Positions 13,491 to 21,005 of a stretch of DNA of 25,407 nt are shown piece by piece (within the stretch, counting starts at the first letter, position 1; each line of letters opens with the position of its first letter). The notes beneath the pieces were generated by a model. It saw nothing but the letters and a program-made list of their open reading frames with translations, was not told the DNA's origin and ran no database searches. This DNA comes from Microtetraspora glauca. GTDB lineage: Bacteria > Actinomycetota > Actinomycetes > Streptomycetales > Streptomycetaceae. Location of the stretch: NCBI GenBank assembly GCA_000721275.1, contig JOFO01000070.1:1-25407 (forward strand). The letters are read 5' to 3'. The position numbers were made by a program, and so were the translations under genes.

Positions 13491-14345
13491 TCACCGGGGC
13501 TGTCCGGCCGGGGCCGGGAGGTCGGCGGCGAGCGGTGCGGCGCAGAAGCCGCAGCGGTCGCCGATGAGGTCCATGCCGCACCAGTGGCAGGTCTCGCGGC
13601 GTACCGAGGCGACGAGCCGGTGGAGGACGGGCAGGTCGGGGAGGTACGCGGCGAACTCGACGAGTTTCGGGGTGCCCCACCAGGCGGGTGACCCGGCGGG
13701 GAGGGGAGTCTCCTCGGGGGGTCCGGCGACGGCCCAGCGGGGGGCGAGCCGGGTGGTGGGCCAGTCGGTGGCGAGCTGGCCGCGGGCGACGGTCAGGCGG
13801 GTGGTGAACTCGGGTCCGGTGAAGCCGGACTCGTCGGCGCCGACGCGCACGATCCGGGGCGCGGGTCCGGCGAGGACGGCGAACTGGGCGCCGGGCAGCC
13901 AGCTCTTGAGGTGGGAGCCGAGGGTGACGGGGACGCGGTCGAGGCGGGATACGGAGCCGAGGACGGCGCCGGCGTAGATGTAGTGGGCGAGGAGCCGGGC
14001 GGCGGAGGCGAGGACGCCGGGGCTGATGTCGCAGGCGGAGAGCTGCCGGAGCTGGCGGACGAGGACGGCGGCGCCGAGTGGCGGCAGGTCGGTCCTGACC
14101 AGCGCGATCCGGTCGCTCTCCAGGAGGCCGCGGACGGTGTGGAGGCGGTGGGCGACGGCGGGCGGCGCGGCGGACGGGCAGACGACGACGACGTGTCCGA
14201 AGCGGTCGACGAGCCGGCGGAGTTCGGTGACGGAGTCGTCGAGGGTGCGGGCGCCGGGGTCGGCGAGCACGGCGGCGTTGGGCGTGCCGGGGTCGGTGGG
14301 CGGCAGCACGAGATCGGCACCGGTGACCGCGATCGCTGTCGGCAC
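13491..14345 (-). CDS. Zinc-ribbon protein at the head of the Tad operon
   Basis: A 284-aa, apparently soluble protein of unknown function. It begins MPTAIAVTGADLVLPPTDPG, and an alpha/beta region (about 30-110) includes DRFGHVVVVCPSAAPP and LVRTDLPPLG. A middle part contains RLDRVPVTLGSHLKSWLPGAQFAVLAG, followed by WWGTPKLVEFAAYLPDLPVLHRLV. The end is a CxxC...CxxC zinc ribbon (RETCHWCGMDLIGDRCGFCAAP, about 251-272). No signal peptide or helix is seen. Start: GTG at 14345; the frame extends to 14531 but that part is Arg/Gly-rich and not protein-like. Its position as first gene of the unit suggests a regulatory or cytoplasmic Tad accessory role, which is inference. Confidence 0.7.
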   Translation of the reverse strand: MPTAIAVTGADLVLPPTDPGTPNAAVLADPGARTLDDSVTELRRLVDRFGHVVVVCPSAAPPAVAHRLHTVRGLLESDRIALVRTDLPPLGAAVLVRQLRQLSACDISPGVLASAARLLAHYIYAGAVLGSVSRLDRVPVTLGSHLKSWLPGAQFAVLAGPAPRIVRVGADESGFTGPEFTTRLTVARGQLATDWPTTRLAPRWAVAGPPEETPLPAGSPAWWGTPKLVEFAAYLPDLPVLHRLVASVRRETCHWCGMDLIGDRCGFCAAPLAADLPAPAGQPR

Positions 14346-14497
14346 GTGAGCCCCCGCCTTCCCGTCCCCTCCGGCCTCCCGGCCGCCGTCGGCCGTCGCG
14401 GCCCGTTCCGGTCCCGCGGCCTCCGCCGGTCCTCGGGGGTCCCGCCGGCCCTGGTGGCCCGTGGGCCTCCGGGTGCCGTGCGTCGCCCCTGTTCTGC

Positions 14498-14526
14498 ACC
14501 TTATCCACGCGGACCGGGGTGGTGAA
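14498..14526 (-). promoter_or_regulatory. Possible promoter of the Tad operon
   Basis: On the minus strand TTCACC (14521-14526), a 17-bp spacer and TAAGGT (14498-14503) resemble a weak housekeeping promoter. It would give a leader of about 145 bases before the GTG at 14345. This is pattern only. Confidence 0.3.
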
Positions 14527-14606
14527 CACACAATCCCTCAACTCCCGGCGGCTTTCCCGTCACCGGATTGCGGGGCTCCGCTCGTCGCTGGTCCGTGCCA
14601 GAGGTC

Positions 14607-14634
14607 TTGACAACCCAATTGGTCTGGACCAACT
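14607..14634 (+). promoter_or_regulatory. Chitinase -35 box and DasR-type operator
   Basis: TTGACA at 14607-14612 is a perfect -35 hexamer. ATTGGTCTGGACCAAC at 14618-14633 matches the DasR responsive element (ACTGGTCTAGACCACT) at 12 of 16 bases, with the core TGGTCT-GGACCA intact. The operator covers the -35 to -10 spacer, so bound DasR would block RNA polymerase. Glucosamine-6-phosphate or related N-acetylglucosamine metabolites relieve DasR repression in known cases. A weaker similar element, CTGGTCCGTGCCAG, lies at 14588-14601. Confidence 0.75.
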
Positions 14635-14745
14635 TGGTGCGACAACGGCGGTGGCCACCTCCCGAATCCCCATCCCCTGACCGCAGTTCCCCGTACGACG
14701 ACGTACGGCACCTCCAGCTCCCGACTCCCCCACCGGAGGATGCAC

Positions 14746-16449
14746 GTGGACCGCACCACCCCCCGCCGCCTGCTCGGCGGAGCGCTCGCGCTCGCCGTCG
14801 GGTCCGGGCTCGCCCTGGTCGGCGGCACCGGCACCGCCCTCGCCGCCGACGTCAACAACGCCCGGAACGCCGGTTTCGAGAGCGGCCTGGCCAACTGGTC
14901 CTGTTCGGCCGGCAGCGGCACCGCCGTCGCGAGCCCGGTCCGCACGGGGGCCGGCGCCCTCAAGGCGACCCCGGCCGGCCTCGACAACGCCAAGTGCGTG
15001 CAGACCGTCACCGTGAAGCCCAACGCGACGTACACGCTGAGCGCCTGGGTGCAGGGCGGGTACGCCTACCTCGGCGCGAGCAACACCGGGACCGGCACCG
15101 GCACGGTCTCCACCTGGACGCCGGACTCCCCGTCCTGGAAGCAGCTGACCACGACCTTCACCACCGGCGCCTCGACCACCTCGGTCGAGATCTTCACCCA
15201 CGGGTGGTACGGCACCGCCGCCTACCACGTGGACGACGTGAGCGTCTTCGGCCCCGACGGCGGCGGCACCCCGGACCCCGACCCGGTCGTCCCCGCCACC
15301 CCGGGCGGGCTCGCCGCCGGCACGCCCACCTCCAGCACGGTGCCGCTGAGCTGGAACGCCGTCTCCGGCGCGACCGGCTACAAGGTGTACCGGGACGGCA
15401 CGCTCGCCGCGACCGTGTCCGGCACCTCCGCCACGGTCACCGGCCTCGCCGCCGACACCGCGTACTCCTTCCAGGTCGCGGCCACCAACACGGCGGGCGA
15501 GTCCCCGAAGTCGGCCGCGGTGTCCGCCCGTACGGCCAAGGGCGGCACGCCCGGCCCCGGCCCGGCCGTCCCGAAGCACGCGATCACCGGCTACTGGCAG
15601 AACTTCGACAACGGCGCCGCCAAGCAGAAGCTCCGCGACGTCCAGGACGCGTACGACATCATCGCGGTCTCGTTCGCGGACTCGACGGCCACGCCCGGCC
15701 AGATCGTCTTCAACCTCGACCCGGCCGTCGGCTACGCCTCGGTCGCCGACTTCAAGGCCGACATCGCGGCCAAGAAGGCGGCCGGCAAGTCGGTGATCAT
15801 CTCGGTCGGCGGCGAGAAGGGCAACGTCACGATCAACAGCGACGCCAGCGCCACCGCCTTCGCGAACAGCGCCTACGCGCTCTTCCAGGAGTACGGCTTC
15901 AACGGGATCGACATCGACCTCGAGCACGGCATCAACTCCACCTACCTGATCAAGGCGCTGCGCCAGCTGTCCGCCAAGGCGGGCCCGTCGATGGTCCTGA
16001 CGATGGCCCCGCAGACCATCGACATGCAGAACACCGGCACCGAGTACTTCAAGACCGCGCTCGCCGTGAAGGACATCCTCACGGTGGTCAACACCCAGTA
16101 CTACAACAGCGGTTCGATGCTGGGCTGCGACGGCAAGGTGTACAGCCAGGGCTCGGTGGACTTCCTCACCGCGCTCGCCTGCATCCAGATCCAGGGCGGT
16201 CTCGACCCGTCGCAGGTCGGCCTGGGCGTCCCCGCCTCCACCCGGGGCGCGGGCAGCGGCTACGTCGCCCCGTCGGTCGTGAACAACGCGATCGACTGCC
16301 TGACGAAGCTGGCCAACTGCGGCACCTTCAAGCCCGCCCAGGCGTGGCCCACCCTGCGGGGCGCCATGACCTGGTCGACCAACTGGGACGCGACGGCCGG
16401 CAACGCCTGGTCGAACGCGGTCGGCCCGCACGTCCACGGCCTGCCGTAA
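14746..16449 (+). CDS. Secreted GH18 chitinase with CBM and fibronectin III domains
   Basis: A 567-aa exported endochitinase. A twin-arginine-like signal (TPRRLLGGALALAVG, cleavage near ALAAD at about 33) precedes a CenC-type carbohydrate-binding beta-sandwich (about 35-168, NAGFESGLANW, YHVDDVSVFG). A fibronectin III domain (about 180-265) follows, and the GH18 barrel runs from about 275 to 567. The active-site strand is NGIDIDLE at 386-393, with E393 the catalytic acid; the first Asp of the DGxDxDxE pattern is Asn here. ITGYWQNFDNG and MTWSTNWD are further GH18 strands. Start: GTG at 14746, because GGAGG touches the ATG at 14740 but lies six bases before the GTG. Likely controlled by the DasR-type site upstream. 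Confidence 0.92.
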   Translation: MDRTTPRRLLGGALALAVGSGLALVGGTGTALAADVNNARNAGFESGLANWSCSAGSGTAVASPVRTGAGALKATPAGLDNAKCVQTVTVKPNATYTLSAWVQGGYAYLGASNTGTGTGTVSTWTPDSPSWKQLTTTFTTGASTTSVEIFTHGWYGTAAYHVDDVSVFGPDGGGTPDPDPVVPATPGGLAAGTPTSSTVPLSWNAVSGATGYKVYRDGTLAATVSGTSATVTGLAADTAYSFQVAATNTAGESPKSAAVSARTAKGGTPGPGPAVPKHAITGYWQNFDNGAAKQKLRDVQDAYDIIAVSFADSTATPGQIVFNLDPAVGYASVADFKADIAAKKAAGKSVIISVGGEKGNVTINSDASATAFANSAYALFQEYGFNGIDIDLEHGINSTYLIKALRQLSAKAGPSMVLTMAPQTIDMQNTGTEYFKTALAVKDILTVVNTQYYNSGSMLGCDGKVYSQGSVDFLTALACIQIQGGLDPSQVGLGVPASTRGAGSGYVAPSVVNNAIDCLTKLANCGTFKPAQAWPTLRGAMTWSTNWDATAGNAWSNAVGPHVHGLP

Positions 16450-16490
16450 CCGCACCCGAGGGGCCCCGCCCCGACCCGCTCCCCCATCGC

Positions 16491-16517
16491 GGCGCCGCCG
16501 GATCCTCCGGCGGCGCC
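16491..16517 (+). terminator. Chitinase terminator hairpin
   Basis: A perfect 12-bp stem (GGCGCCGCCGGA with TCCGGCGGCGCC) closed by a 3-base loop, 41 bp after the chitinase stop. Very stable, without a T-tract, in keeping with the high GC of the genome. Confidence 0.85.
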
Positions 16518-16550
16518 GTGGGCGTTCCCGCCCGCCCCGCGCGCACCGGC

Positions 16551-16622
16551 GGCACCGCGACCCGCCGCGCCCGTTCCCGTACGCCCGGCACCGCGACCCG
16601 CCGCGCCCGTTCCCGTACGCCC
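16551..16622 (+). repeat. Two exact 36-bp tandem repeats
   Basis: Two directly adjacent identical 36-bp units (16551-16586 and 16587-16622), each starting GGCACCGCGACC and ending CCGTACGCCC. They follow the chitinase terminator and precede the carboxypeptidase promoter region. No coding role is seen; a recent slippage duplication is the simplest reading. Confidence 0.85.
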
Positions 16623-16761
16623 GGTGTCCCGTCCCCTAGCGTGGCGGCGACCATGGCCGAACTCCCTACCTTGACCCGTCCATGACATGGCCCCACGCTG
16701 TGTCCCGGACACACCCGCACCTGTTGTCGCACTCCCCCACACTCCCCACCCAGGAGACACC
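16623..16761 (+). promoter_or_regulatory. Upstream region of the carboxypeptidase
   Basis: Contains TTGACC at 16671-16676 with CACGCT 17 bp later, a weak promoter candidate, and TAGCGT at 16637-16642 without a matching -35. AGGAGA before the ATG at 16762 is the ribosome site. No hairpin of note. Confidence 0.3.
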
Positions 16762-18105
16762 ATGCGACGTCCCCGACGCGGCAGAAGGTCCGCCACCCTC
16801 GCGGCCCTCGTGGCGCTCGCCCTCGCGGCGCCCCTCTCCGCCCTCTCCTCACCCGCCGGCGCCGACCAGCCCACCGCCGCCCGGGGCGGCGAGGAGGTGA
16901 TCCGGCAGTACGAGATCGCCGGCCCCTCCACCGTCGCCGCCCGCACCGCCCTCGCCGCCACCGGCGTCTCGATCGACGAGGTCGACGCCCGGTCGGTCGT
17001 GGTCAGCGCCGACGCGCGCCAGCTGGCCCGGATCGAGGCGCTCGGCTACGAGGCGACCGCCCTGCCGGCGCCGCCGGACCGCGGCGAGCCCGGACGGTCC
17101 TCCCTCGGGCCGCTCGACTTCCCGTCCGCCGACGCCAAGTACCACAACCACGCCGAGATGACGGCGGAGATCGACCAGCGGCTCGCCGCCTACCCGTCGA
17201 TCATGAGCAAGCGGGTCATCGGCAAGAGCTACCAGGGCCGCGACATCGTCGCCATCAAGATCAGCGACAACGTGGCCACCGACGAGAACGAGCCTGAGGT
17301 CCTCTTCACCCACCACCAGCACGCCCGCGAGCACCTGACCGTCGAGATGGCGCTCTACCTGCTCCGCGAGCTCGGCGCGGGCTACGGCACGGACTCCCGC
17401 GTCACGAACATGGTGAACGGCCGCGAGATCTGGATCGTCCCCGACCTCAACCCGGACGGCGGCGAGTACGACATCGCCTCCGGCTCCTACCGCAGCTGGC
17501 GCAAGAACCGGCAGCCCAACGCCGGCTCCTCGTACGTCGGCACCGACATGAACCGGAACTGGGACTACAAGTGGGGCTGCTGCGGCGGCTCCTCCGGCTC
17601 CAAGAGCTCCGAGACCTACCGGGGCGCCGCCCCCGAGTCGGCGCCCGAGGTGAAGGTCGTCGCCGACTTCGTCCGCTCCCGCGTGGTGGGCGGCAAGCAG
17701 CAGATCAAGGCCGCGATCGACTTCCACACGTACAGCGAGCTGGTGCTCTGGCCGTTCGGCTGGACGACCGCGGACACGGCGCCCGGCATGACCCAGGACG
17801 ACCGGGACGCCTTCGCCGCGGTCGGCGGCAAGATGGCGGCGAGCAACGGCTACACGCCGGAGCAGTCGAGCGACCTGTACATCACCGACGGGTCGATCGA
17901 CGACTACCTGTGGGGCACCCACCGGATCTTCGGGTACACCTTCGAGATGTACCCGACGTCGTCCTGGAACGGCGGCTTCTACCCGCCCGACGAGGTCATC
18001 GAGCGGGAGACCAGCCGCAACCGGGACGCCGTGCTCCAGCTGCTGGAGAACGCCGACTGCATGTACCGCTCGATCGGCAAGCAGGCGCAGTACTGCACCG
18101 GCTGA
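16762..18105 (+). CDS. Secreted M14 zinc carboxypeptidase
   Basis: A 447-aa exported metallopeptidase. The signal peptide (1-35, RRPRRGRRS then a hydrophobic core, ending ...AGA) is followed by a propeptide-like region (about 36-125) and the M14 catalytic domain (about 128-440). Zinc ligands are H187 and E190 in HHQHARE and H322 in DFHTYSE. DMNRNW is the substrate carboxylate region, and E395 in YTFEMYPT is the catalytic base. A Cys-Cys pair occurs in GCCGGSSG and two further cysteines near the C-terminus. It resembles the broad-specificity carboxypeptidase T/SG group of actinomycetes, removing C-terminal residues from peptides outside the cell. The ATG has AGGAGA four bases upstream. It ends seven bases before a convergent gene. 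Confidence 0.92.
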   Translation: MRRPRRGRRSATLAALVALALAAPLSALSSPAGADQPTAARGGEEVIRQYEIAGPSTVAARTALAATGVSIDEVDARSVVVSADARQLARIEALGYEATALPAPPDRGEPGRSSLGPLDFPSADAKYHNHAEMTAEIDQRLAAYPSIMSKRVIGKSYQGRDIVAIKISDNVATDENEPEVLFTHHQHAREHLTVEMALYLLRELGAGYGTDSRVTNMVNGREIWIVPDLNPDGGEYDIASGSYRSWRKNRQPNAGSSYVGTDMNRNWDYKWGCCGGSSGSKSSETYRGAAPESAPEVKVVADFVRSRVVGGKQQIKAAIDFHTYSELVLWPFGWTTADTAPGMTQDDRDAFAAVGGKMAASNGYTPEQSSDLYITDGSIDDYLWGTHRIFGYTFEMYPTSSWNGGFYPPDEVIERETSRNRDAVLQLLENADCMYRSIGKQAQYCTG

Positions 18106-18112
18106 GAGGGCG

Positions 18113-18625
18113 TCAGGAGGCGTCGTCGAAGTAGGCGTCGAGGACCGCGTCCAGCTCCGTCTCCCAGGCCGCGACGCGGCCCCGGTCCGGCGCGACGATC
18201 TCGATCGGGTACCAGCGCCGGTCCGGGGTGTGCACGGTGACGGTGAACCGCTTCCCGAACCGGCTCTTCTCGCTCTCGACGGCGGCGAGCTCGTCCCAGC
18301 GGAAGTCGCACGCCTCCTCGTCGTAGCTCAGCCGCACGCCCTCGGCGTCGGCGACGATCCGCCCCCGCCGGTCGGCGGCCTCGAACACGGGGCCGTCGGC
18401 CGGCTCCTTCCGGGACACGGCCTCACCGCCGTCCTCACGGCCGGCCTCGGTGACGTCCTCCGTGACGTCGTCCGTGACGTCGTTCGTGACGAGGTCCGTC
18501 GCGGCCGCGTCCTCCGTCACGGCGTCCTCGGGCGGGGCCACGGTTCCCGTGAGGCCCGGGACGAAGCCCGGGTCGGCCGAAGCGGCGGACAGGGGCTGCT
18601 GTATGGGTCCGTTGCTCTGCTCCAC
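18113..18625 (-). CDS. Hypothetical protein with PH-like C-terminal domain
   Basis: A 170-aa soluble protein. The N-terminal half (about 1-90) is acidic and low complexity, with a run of DVT[DE] repeats (about 50-65). The C-terminal half (about 92-168) looks like a small PH-like barrel: GRIVADAEGVRLSYDEE, FRWDELAAVESEKSRFGKRFTVTVHTPDRRWYPIEIV, then a closing helix ending LDAVLDAYFDD. I know no function. Start: GTG at 18625 (MEQSNGPIQQP); a GTG at 18664 would add 13 residues, and neither has a clear ribosome site. It follows ridA by 44 bp on the same strand and may be read through from it. Confidence 0.65.
   Translation of the reverse strand: MEQSNGPIQQPLSAASADPGFVPGLTGTVAPPEDAVTEDAAATDLVTNDVTDDVTEDVTEAGREDGGEAVSRKEPADGPVFEAADRRGRIVADAEGVRLSYDEEACDFRWDELAAVESEKSRFGKRFTVTVHTPDRRWYPIEIVAPDRGRVAAWETELDAVLDAYFDDAS
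18446..18490 (-). repeat. Degenerate 12-bp repeat encoding DVT[DE] units
   Basis: Three to four imperfect copies of a 12-bp unit around CGTGACGTCGTC on the plus strand. They are read on the minus strand as Asp-Val-Thr-Asp/Glu in the acidic half of the PH-like protein. Confidence 0.7.
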
Positions 18626-18669
18626 GGCGGCAGTATGGCCGACGCCCCTGTGAAGCGCCCCCACCGGGT

Positions 18670-19080
18670 TCAGTCCAGGACGGCGAGCGCGTCGATCTCG
18701 ATGAGGAGACCCGCGGGGAGGCCGACGTAGACGGTGGTGCGGGCGGCCGGCGGGGCCTTGAGGTCCTGCTCCTCGAAGTACGCGTTGTAGATCTCGTTCA
18801 TCTCGGCGAAGTGGTCCACGTCCGTGAGGTAGACGCGCATCATCATCACGTCGTCCCAGCTCGCGCCGCCCTCCTCCAGGATCGCCTTGACGTTGGCGAA
18901 GGTCTGGAGGGTCTGCTCGCGCAGCGTCGGGCCGGCGGGCGTCGGCGGCTGCCCCTCGACGGCCGGGAGGAAGCCGACCTGGCCGGCGACCTGGAGGATG
19001 TTGCCCTTCCGCACGCCGTGCGAGAACTTCGCGGGCGGCGTGGTGTGGGTGGCGGGGGTGAGGGCGGTCTTCTCAGTCAT
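18670..19080 (-). CDS. RidA family enamine/imine deaminase
   Basis: A 136-aa RidA/YjgF/UK114 protein. It shows the family core: GNILQVAGQVGFLP, LREQTLQTFANVKAILEEGGASWDDVMMMRVYLTDVDHFAEMNEIYNAYF, and PPAARTTVYVGLPAGLLIEIDALAV. R114 and E128 match the substrate-carboxylate Arg and water-activating Glu of catalytically active RidA proteins. It hydrolyses reactive 2-aminoacrylate-type intermediates released by PLP-dependent dehydratases to ammonia and the 2-oxo acid. That fits the D-serine-dehydratase-like enzyme encoded across the divergent promoter. Its ATG overlaps the end of the IclR gene by eight bases, so the two are translationally coupled. Confidence 0.92.
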   Translation of the reverse strand: MTEKTALTPATHTTPPAKFSHGVRKGNILQVAGQVGFLPAVEGQPPTPAGPTLREQTLQTFANVKAILEEGGASWDDVMMMRVYLTDVDHFAEMNEIYNAYFEEQDLKAPPAARTTVYVGLPAGLLIEIDALAVLD

Positions 19081-19849
19081 CTGCGGATGCCTCTGCTTCC
19101 TTCGGTGGGGTGGTGCCGGAGTAGTCGTGGCTGATCGCCTCCGCCGTGCGGCGCACCAGCGGCAGCAGGGCGAGCAGTTCCTCGGCGGTGACGACGACGT
19201 TGGGCGCGGAGACCGACATGGCGGCGACGACCCGGCCGTCGGCGCCGCGGATCGGGGCGGCGACGCAGTTGATGGACTCCTCGTGGCCGCCGAGGTCGGT
19301 GGCCCAGCCCTGCTCGCGGACGGTCGCCAGCTCCTGGAGGAAGGCGGCGGCGTCGGGGGTCGAACGGGGCGTGTAGCGGGGGTAGTCGAGCTTGGCGGCC
19401 AGCGCGCGCCGCTCGGGTTCGGGGAGGTCGGCGAGGAGCAGCTTGGCGACGGCGGCGACGGTGATCGCGACGGGCTTGCCGATGCGCGAGTACATGCGGA
19501 CCGGGTAGCGGCTCTCGACCTTGTCGATGTAGACGACCTCGCCGTCCTCGTGGACGGCGAGGTGGACGGTGTGGCCGGTGCGCTCGTTGAGGGCGGTGAG
19601 GTGGGGGTGGGCGATCTCGCGGACGTCGAGGTTCTCGACGGCCTCCTGGGCGAGGGCGAAGAGGCGGGCGCCGAGGCGGTAGCGCTGGTCCTGCTGGCGG
19701 TAGACGAGGCCGTGCTCGTGGAGGGTGCGCAGCAGCCGCAGGGCGGTGGACTTGTGGACGCCGAGCCGGTCGGCGACCTGGCCGAGGTCGGCGGGGCCCT
19801 GGGCGAGCAGCGGCAGGATGCTGAGCGCCCGGTCGACGGTCTGGCTCAT
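19073..19849 (-). CDS. IclR family transcriptional regulator
   Basis: A 258-aa regulator. The N-terminal winged helix (about 1-62) has VDRALSILPLLAQGPADLGQVADRLGVHKSTALRLLRTLHEHGLVYR, typical of IclR. The effector-binding domain (about 75-245) has HLTALNERTGHTVHLAVHEDGEVVYIDKVESRYPVRMYSRIGKP and GGHEESINCVAAPIRGADGRVVAAMSVSAP. It likely responds to a metabolite of the adjacent sugar-acid or D-amino-acid pathway. The ATG at 19849 overlaps the kinase stop as ATGA, with GAGGAGGT upstream. The most likely target is the inverted-repeat cluster at 20959-20990 in the divergent promoter. Confidence 0.93.
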   Translation of the reverse strand: MSQTVDRALSILPLLAQGPADLGQVADRLGVHKSTALRLLRTLHEHGLVYRQQDQRYRLGARLFALAQEAVENLDVREIAHPHLTALNERTGHTVHLAVHEDGEVVYIDKVESRYPVRMYSRIGKPVAITVAAVAKLLLADLPEPERRALAAKLDYPRYTPRSTPDAAAFLQELATVREQGWATDLGGHEESINCVAAPIRGADGRVVAAMSVSAPNVVVTAEELLALLPLVRRTAEAISHDYSGTTPPKEAEASADD

Positions 19850-20874
19850 CGGGTACGTACCTCCTCGTCGGCCGCCGTCCAGCCGGGGCCGAGGTGCAGT
19901 CTCCCCCACGCGCCGGCGTCGAGCGCGGCGAGGCGGTCGGCGCGGTCGCGCGGGGGCGGGACGGCGAGGTCGCCGGGGGAGGTGAGGGCGGCGGCGGCCA
20001 TGAGGTGGCCGTGGCGGAGCCGGGCGGGCAGGCCGAGGCCGCGGAGGGTGGCGGAGAGGAAGCCGGCGGCGAAGGCGTCACCGGCGCCGACGGTGGAGAC
20101 GACGTCGACGCGGGGTGCCGGGACGGCGACGGTGGCGGGGGTGCCGGCTCCCGGGGGGCGTACGGAGGCCGTCGCCGGGCCGGTGCCGCCCTTGACGACC
20201 AGGGTGGCCGGGTCCGGCAGGAGGGCGCGGACGGCGGCGGGGTCGGCGGCGTCCCAGAGCCGGTCGGCCTCGTCCGCGCCCACGAACACCAGGTCCGCGC
20301 GGTTCGCGAGGTCCCGCAGCACCTCGGGTGCGTCGCCGTCGCGCCAGAGGCCGGGCCGGTGGTTGACGTCGAAGGAGACGAGGGGGCGGCCGGGGCGCGG
20401 CTCGGTGAGGTCGTACAGCAGGGCCCGGCAGTCGGGCGAGAGCGCGGCGGTGATGCCGGTGAGGTGGAGGATCCGGGCGTCGGCGACCGTCTCGTACGGG
20501 ACGGTGGCGGGGGACATCGCGGAGGCGGCGGAGCCGGCCCGGTAGTAGACGACCTCGTGGGCGTCGGTCGCGCGGTCGGCGTCGGTGCGGAAGTAGACGC
20601 CGGTGGGCCGGTGCGGGTCGCGGCGGACGGCGCCGGTGTCGACCCCGTACGCGGCGATGGCGGCGAGCAGGTGGTCGCCGAAGCCGTCGGTGCCGACGCG
20701 GCCGACCCAGCGGGCGCGGTGGCCGGCGGCGGCGAGGGCGCAGGCGACGTTGGACTCGGCGCCGCCGACGGCGCGGGTGAAGGCGGGGACGTCGGCGAGT
20801 CGGCCGGGCCGGGTGGGCAGGAAGGTCACCATGGACTCGCCCACGCAGACGACGTCGCACGACGGTCCGGCCAC
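19846..20874 (-). CDS. PfkB family sugar kinase, 2-keto-3-deoxygluconate kinase-like
   Basis: A 342-aa ribokinase-superfamily kinase. N-terminal CVGESMVTFLPTRPG and AVGGAESNVACALAAAGHRARWVGRVGTDGFGDHL form the first PfkB signature. The C-terminal second signature is VDVVSTVGAGDAFAAGFL, with D266 as catalytic base. FDVNHRPGLW and FVGADEAD resemble the KdgK subgroup, which phosphorylates 2-keto-3-deoxygluconate; other sugar acids are possible. Start: GTG at 20874, because AGGAG lies seven bases before it but only one base before the alternative GTG at 20880. It is the first gene of the minus-strand kinase-IclR-RidA unit, with overlapping stop/start codons. Confidence 0.88.
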   Translation of the reverse strand: MAGPSCDVVCVGESMVTFLPTRPGRLADVPAFTRAVGGAESNVACALAAAGHRARWVGRVGTDGFGDHLLAAIAAYGVDTGAVRRDPHRPTGVYFRTDADRATDAHEVVYYRAGSAASAMSPATVPYETVADARILHLTGITAALSPDCRALLYDLTEPRPGRPLVSFDVNHRPGLWRDGDAPEVLRDLANRADLVFVGADEADRLWDAADPAAVRALLPDPATLVVKGGTGPATASVRPPGAGTPATVAVPAPRVDVVSTVGAGDAFAAGFLSATLRGLGLPARLRHGHLMAAAALTSPGDLAVPPPRDRADRLAALDAGAWGRLHLGPGWTAADEEVRTR

Positions 20875-20958
20875 GGTCACGCTCCTGCTGGTCCTGTGGT
20901 GTCCGTGCCGGGTCCATTGACCCGGCCTCGGCCCGGATGTTAGACAGCGGTGAGCGTC

Positions 20959-20990
20959 ATACGCAATGGGCGTTGCATACTCCGCAACGC
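20959..20990. promoter_or_regulatory. Probable IclR operator in the divergent promoter
   Basis: Three TTGC-type half-sites alternate in direction within 31 bp: ATACGCAA (20959-20966), TTGCATA (20973-20979) and TCCGCAA (20981-20987). The last two form a perfect inverted repeat, GCGTTGC (20970-20976) with GCAACGC (20984-20990) around seven bases. They lie just before the plus-strand start at 21006 and between the two divergent units. This placement suits an autoregulating IclR repressor. Confidence 0.6.
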
Positions 20991-21005
20991 CCCGAGGAGG
21001 GATTC

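Larger units (their letters stand above)
14346..14745. other. Divergent promoter region, Tad locus and chitinase
   Basis: About 400 bases without a supported gene. The left part would hold the leader and promoter of the minus-strand Tad locus. The right part holds the chitinase -35, the DasR-type operator and the chitinase ribosome site, listed separately. Confidence 0.6.

Noticed and set aside
11114..13567. 817-codon plus-strand frame
   Set aside because: Opposite TadE, TadZ and CpaB; composition is Gly/Asp/Glu-rich shadow without domains.
14501..14509. TTATCCACG as a DnaA box upstream of the Tad operon
   Set aside because: Last base differs, third base is not the preferred G for Streptomyces, and it stands alone.
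14560..16455. 631-codon minus-strand frame opposite the chitinase
   Set aside because: The chitinase has signal peptide, three domains, operator and ribosome site; the antisense frame has none.
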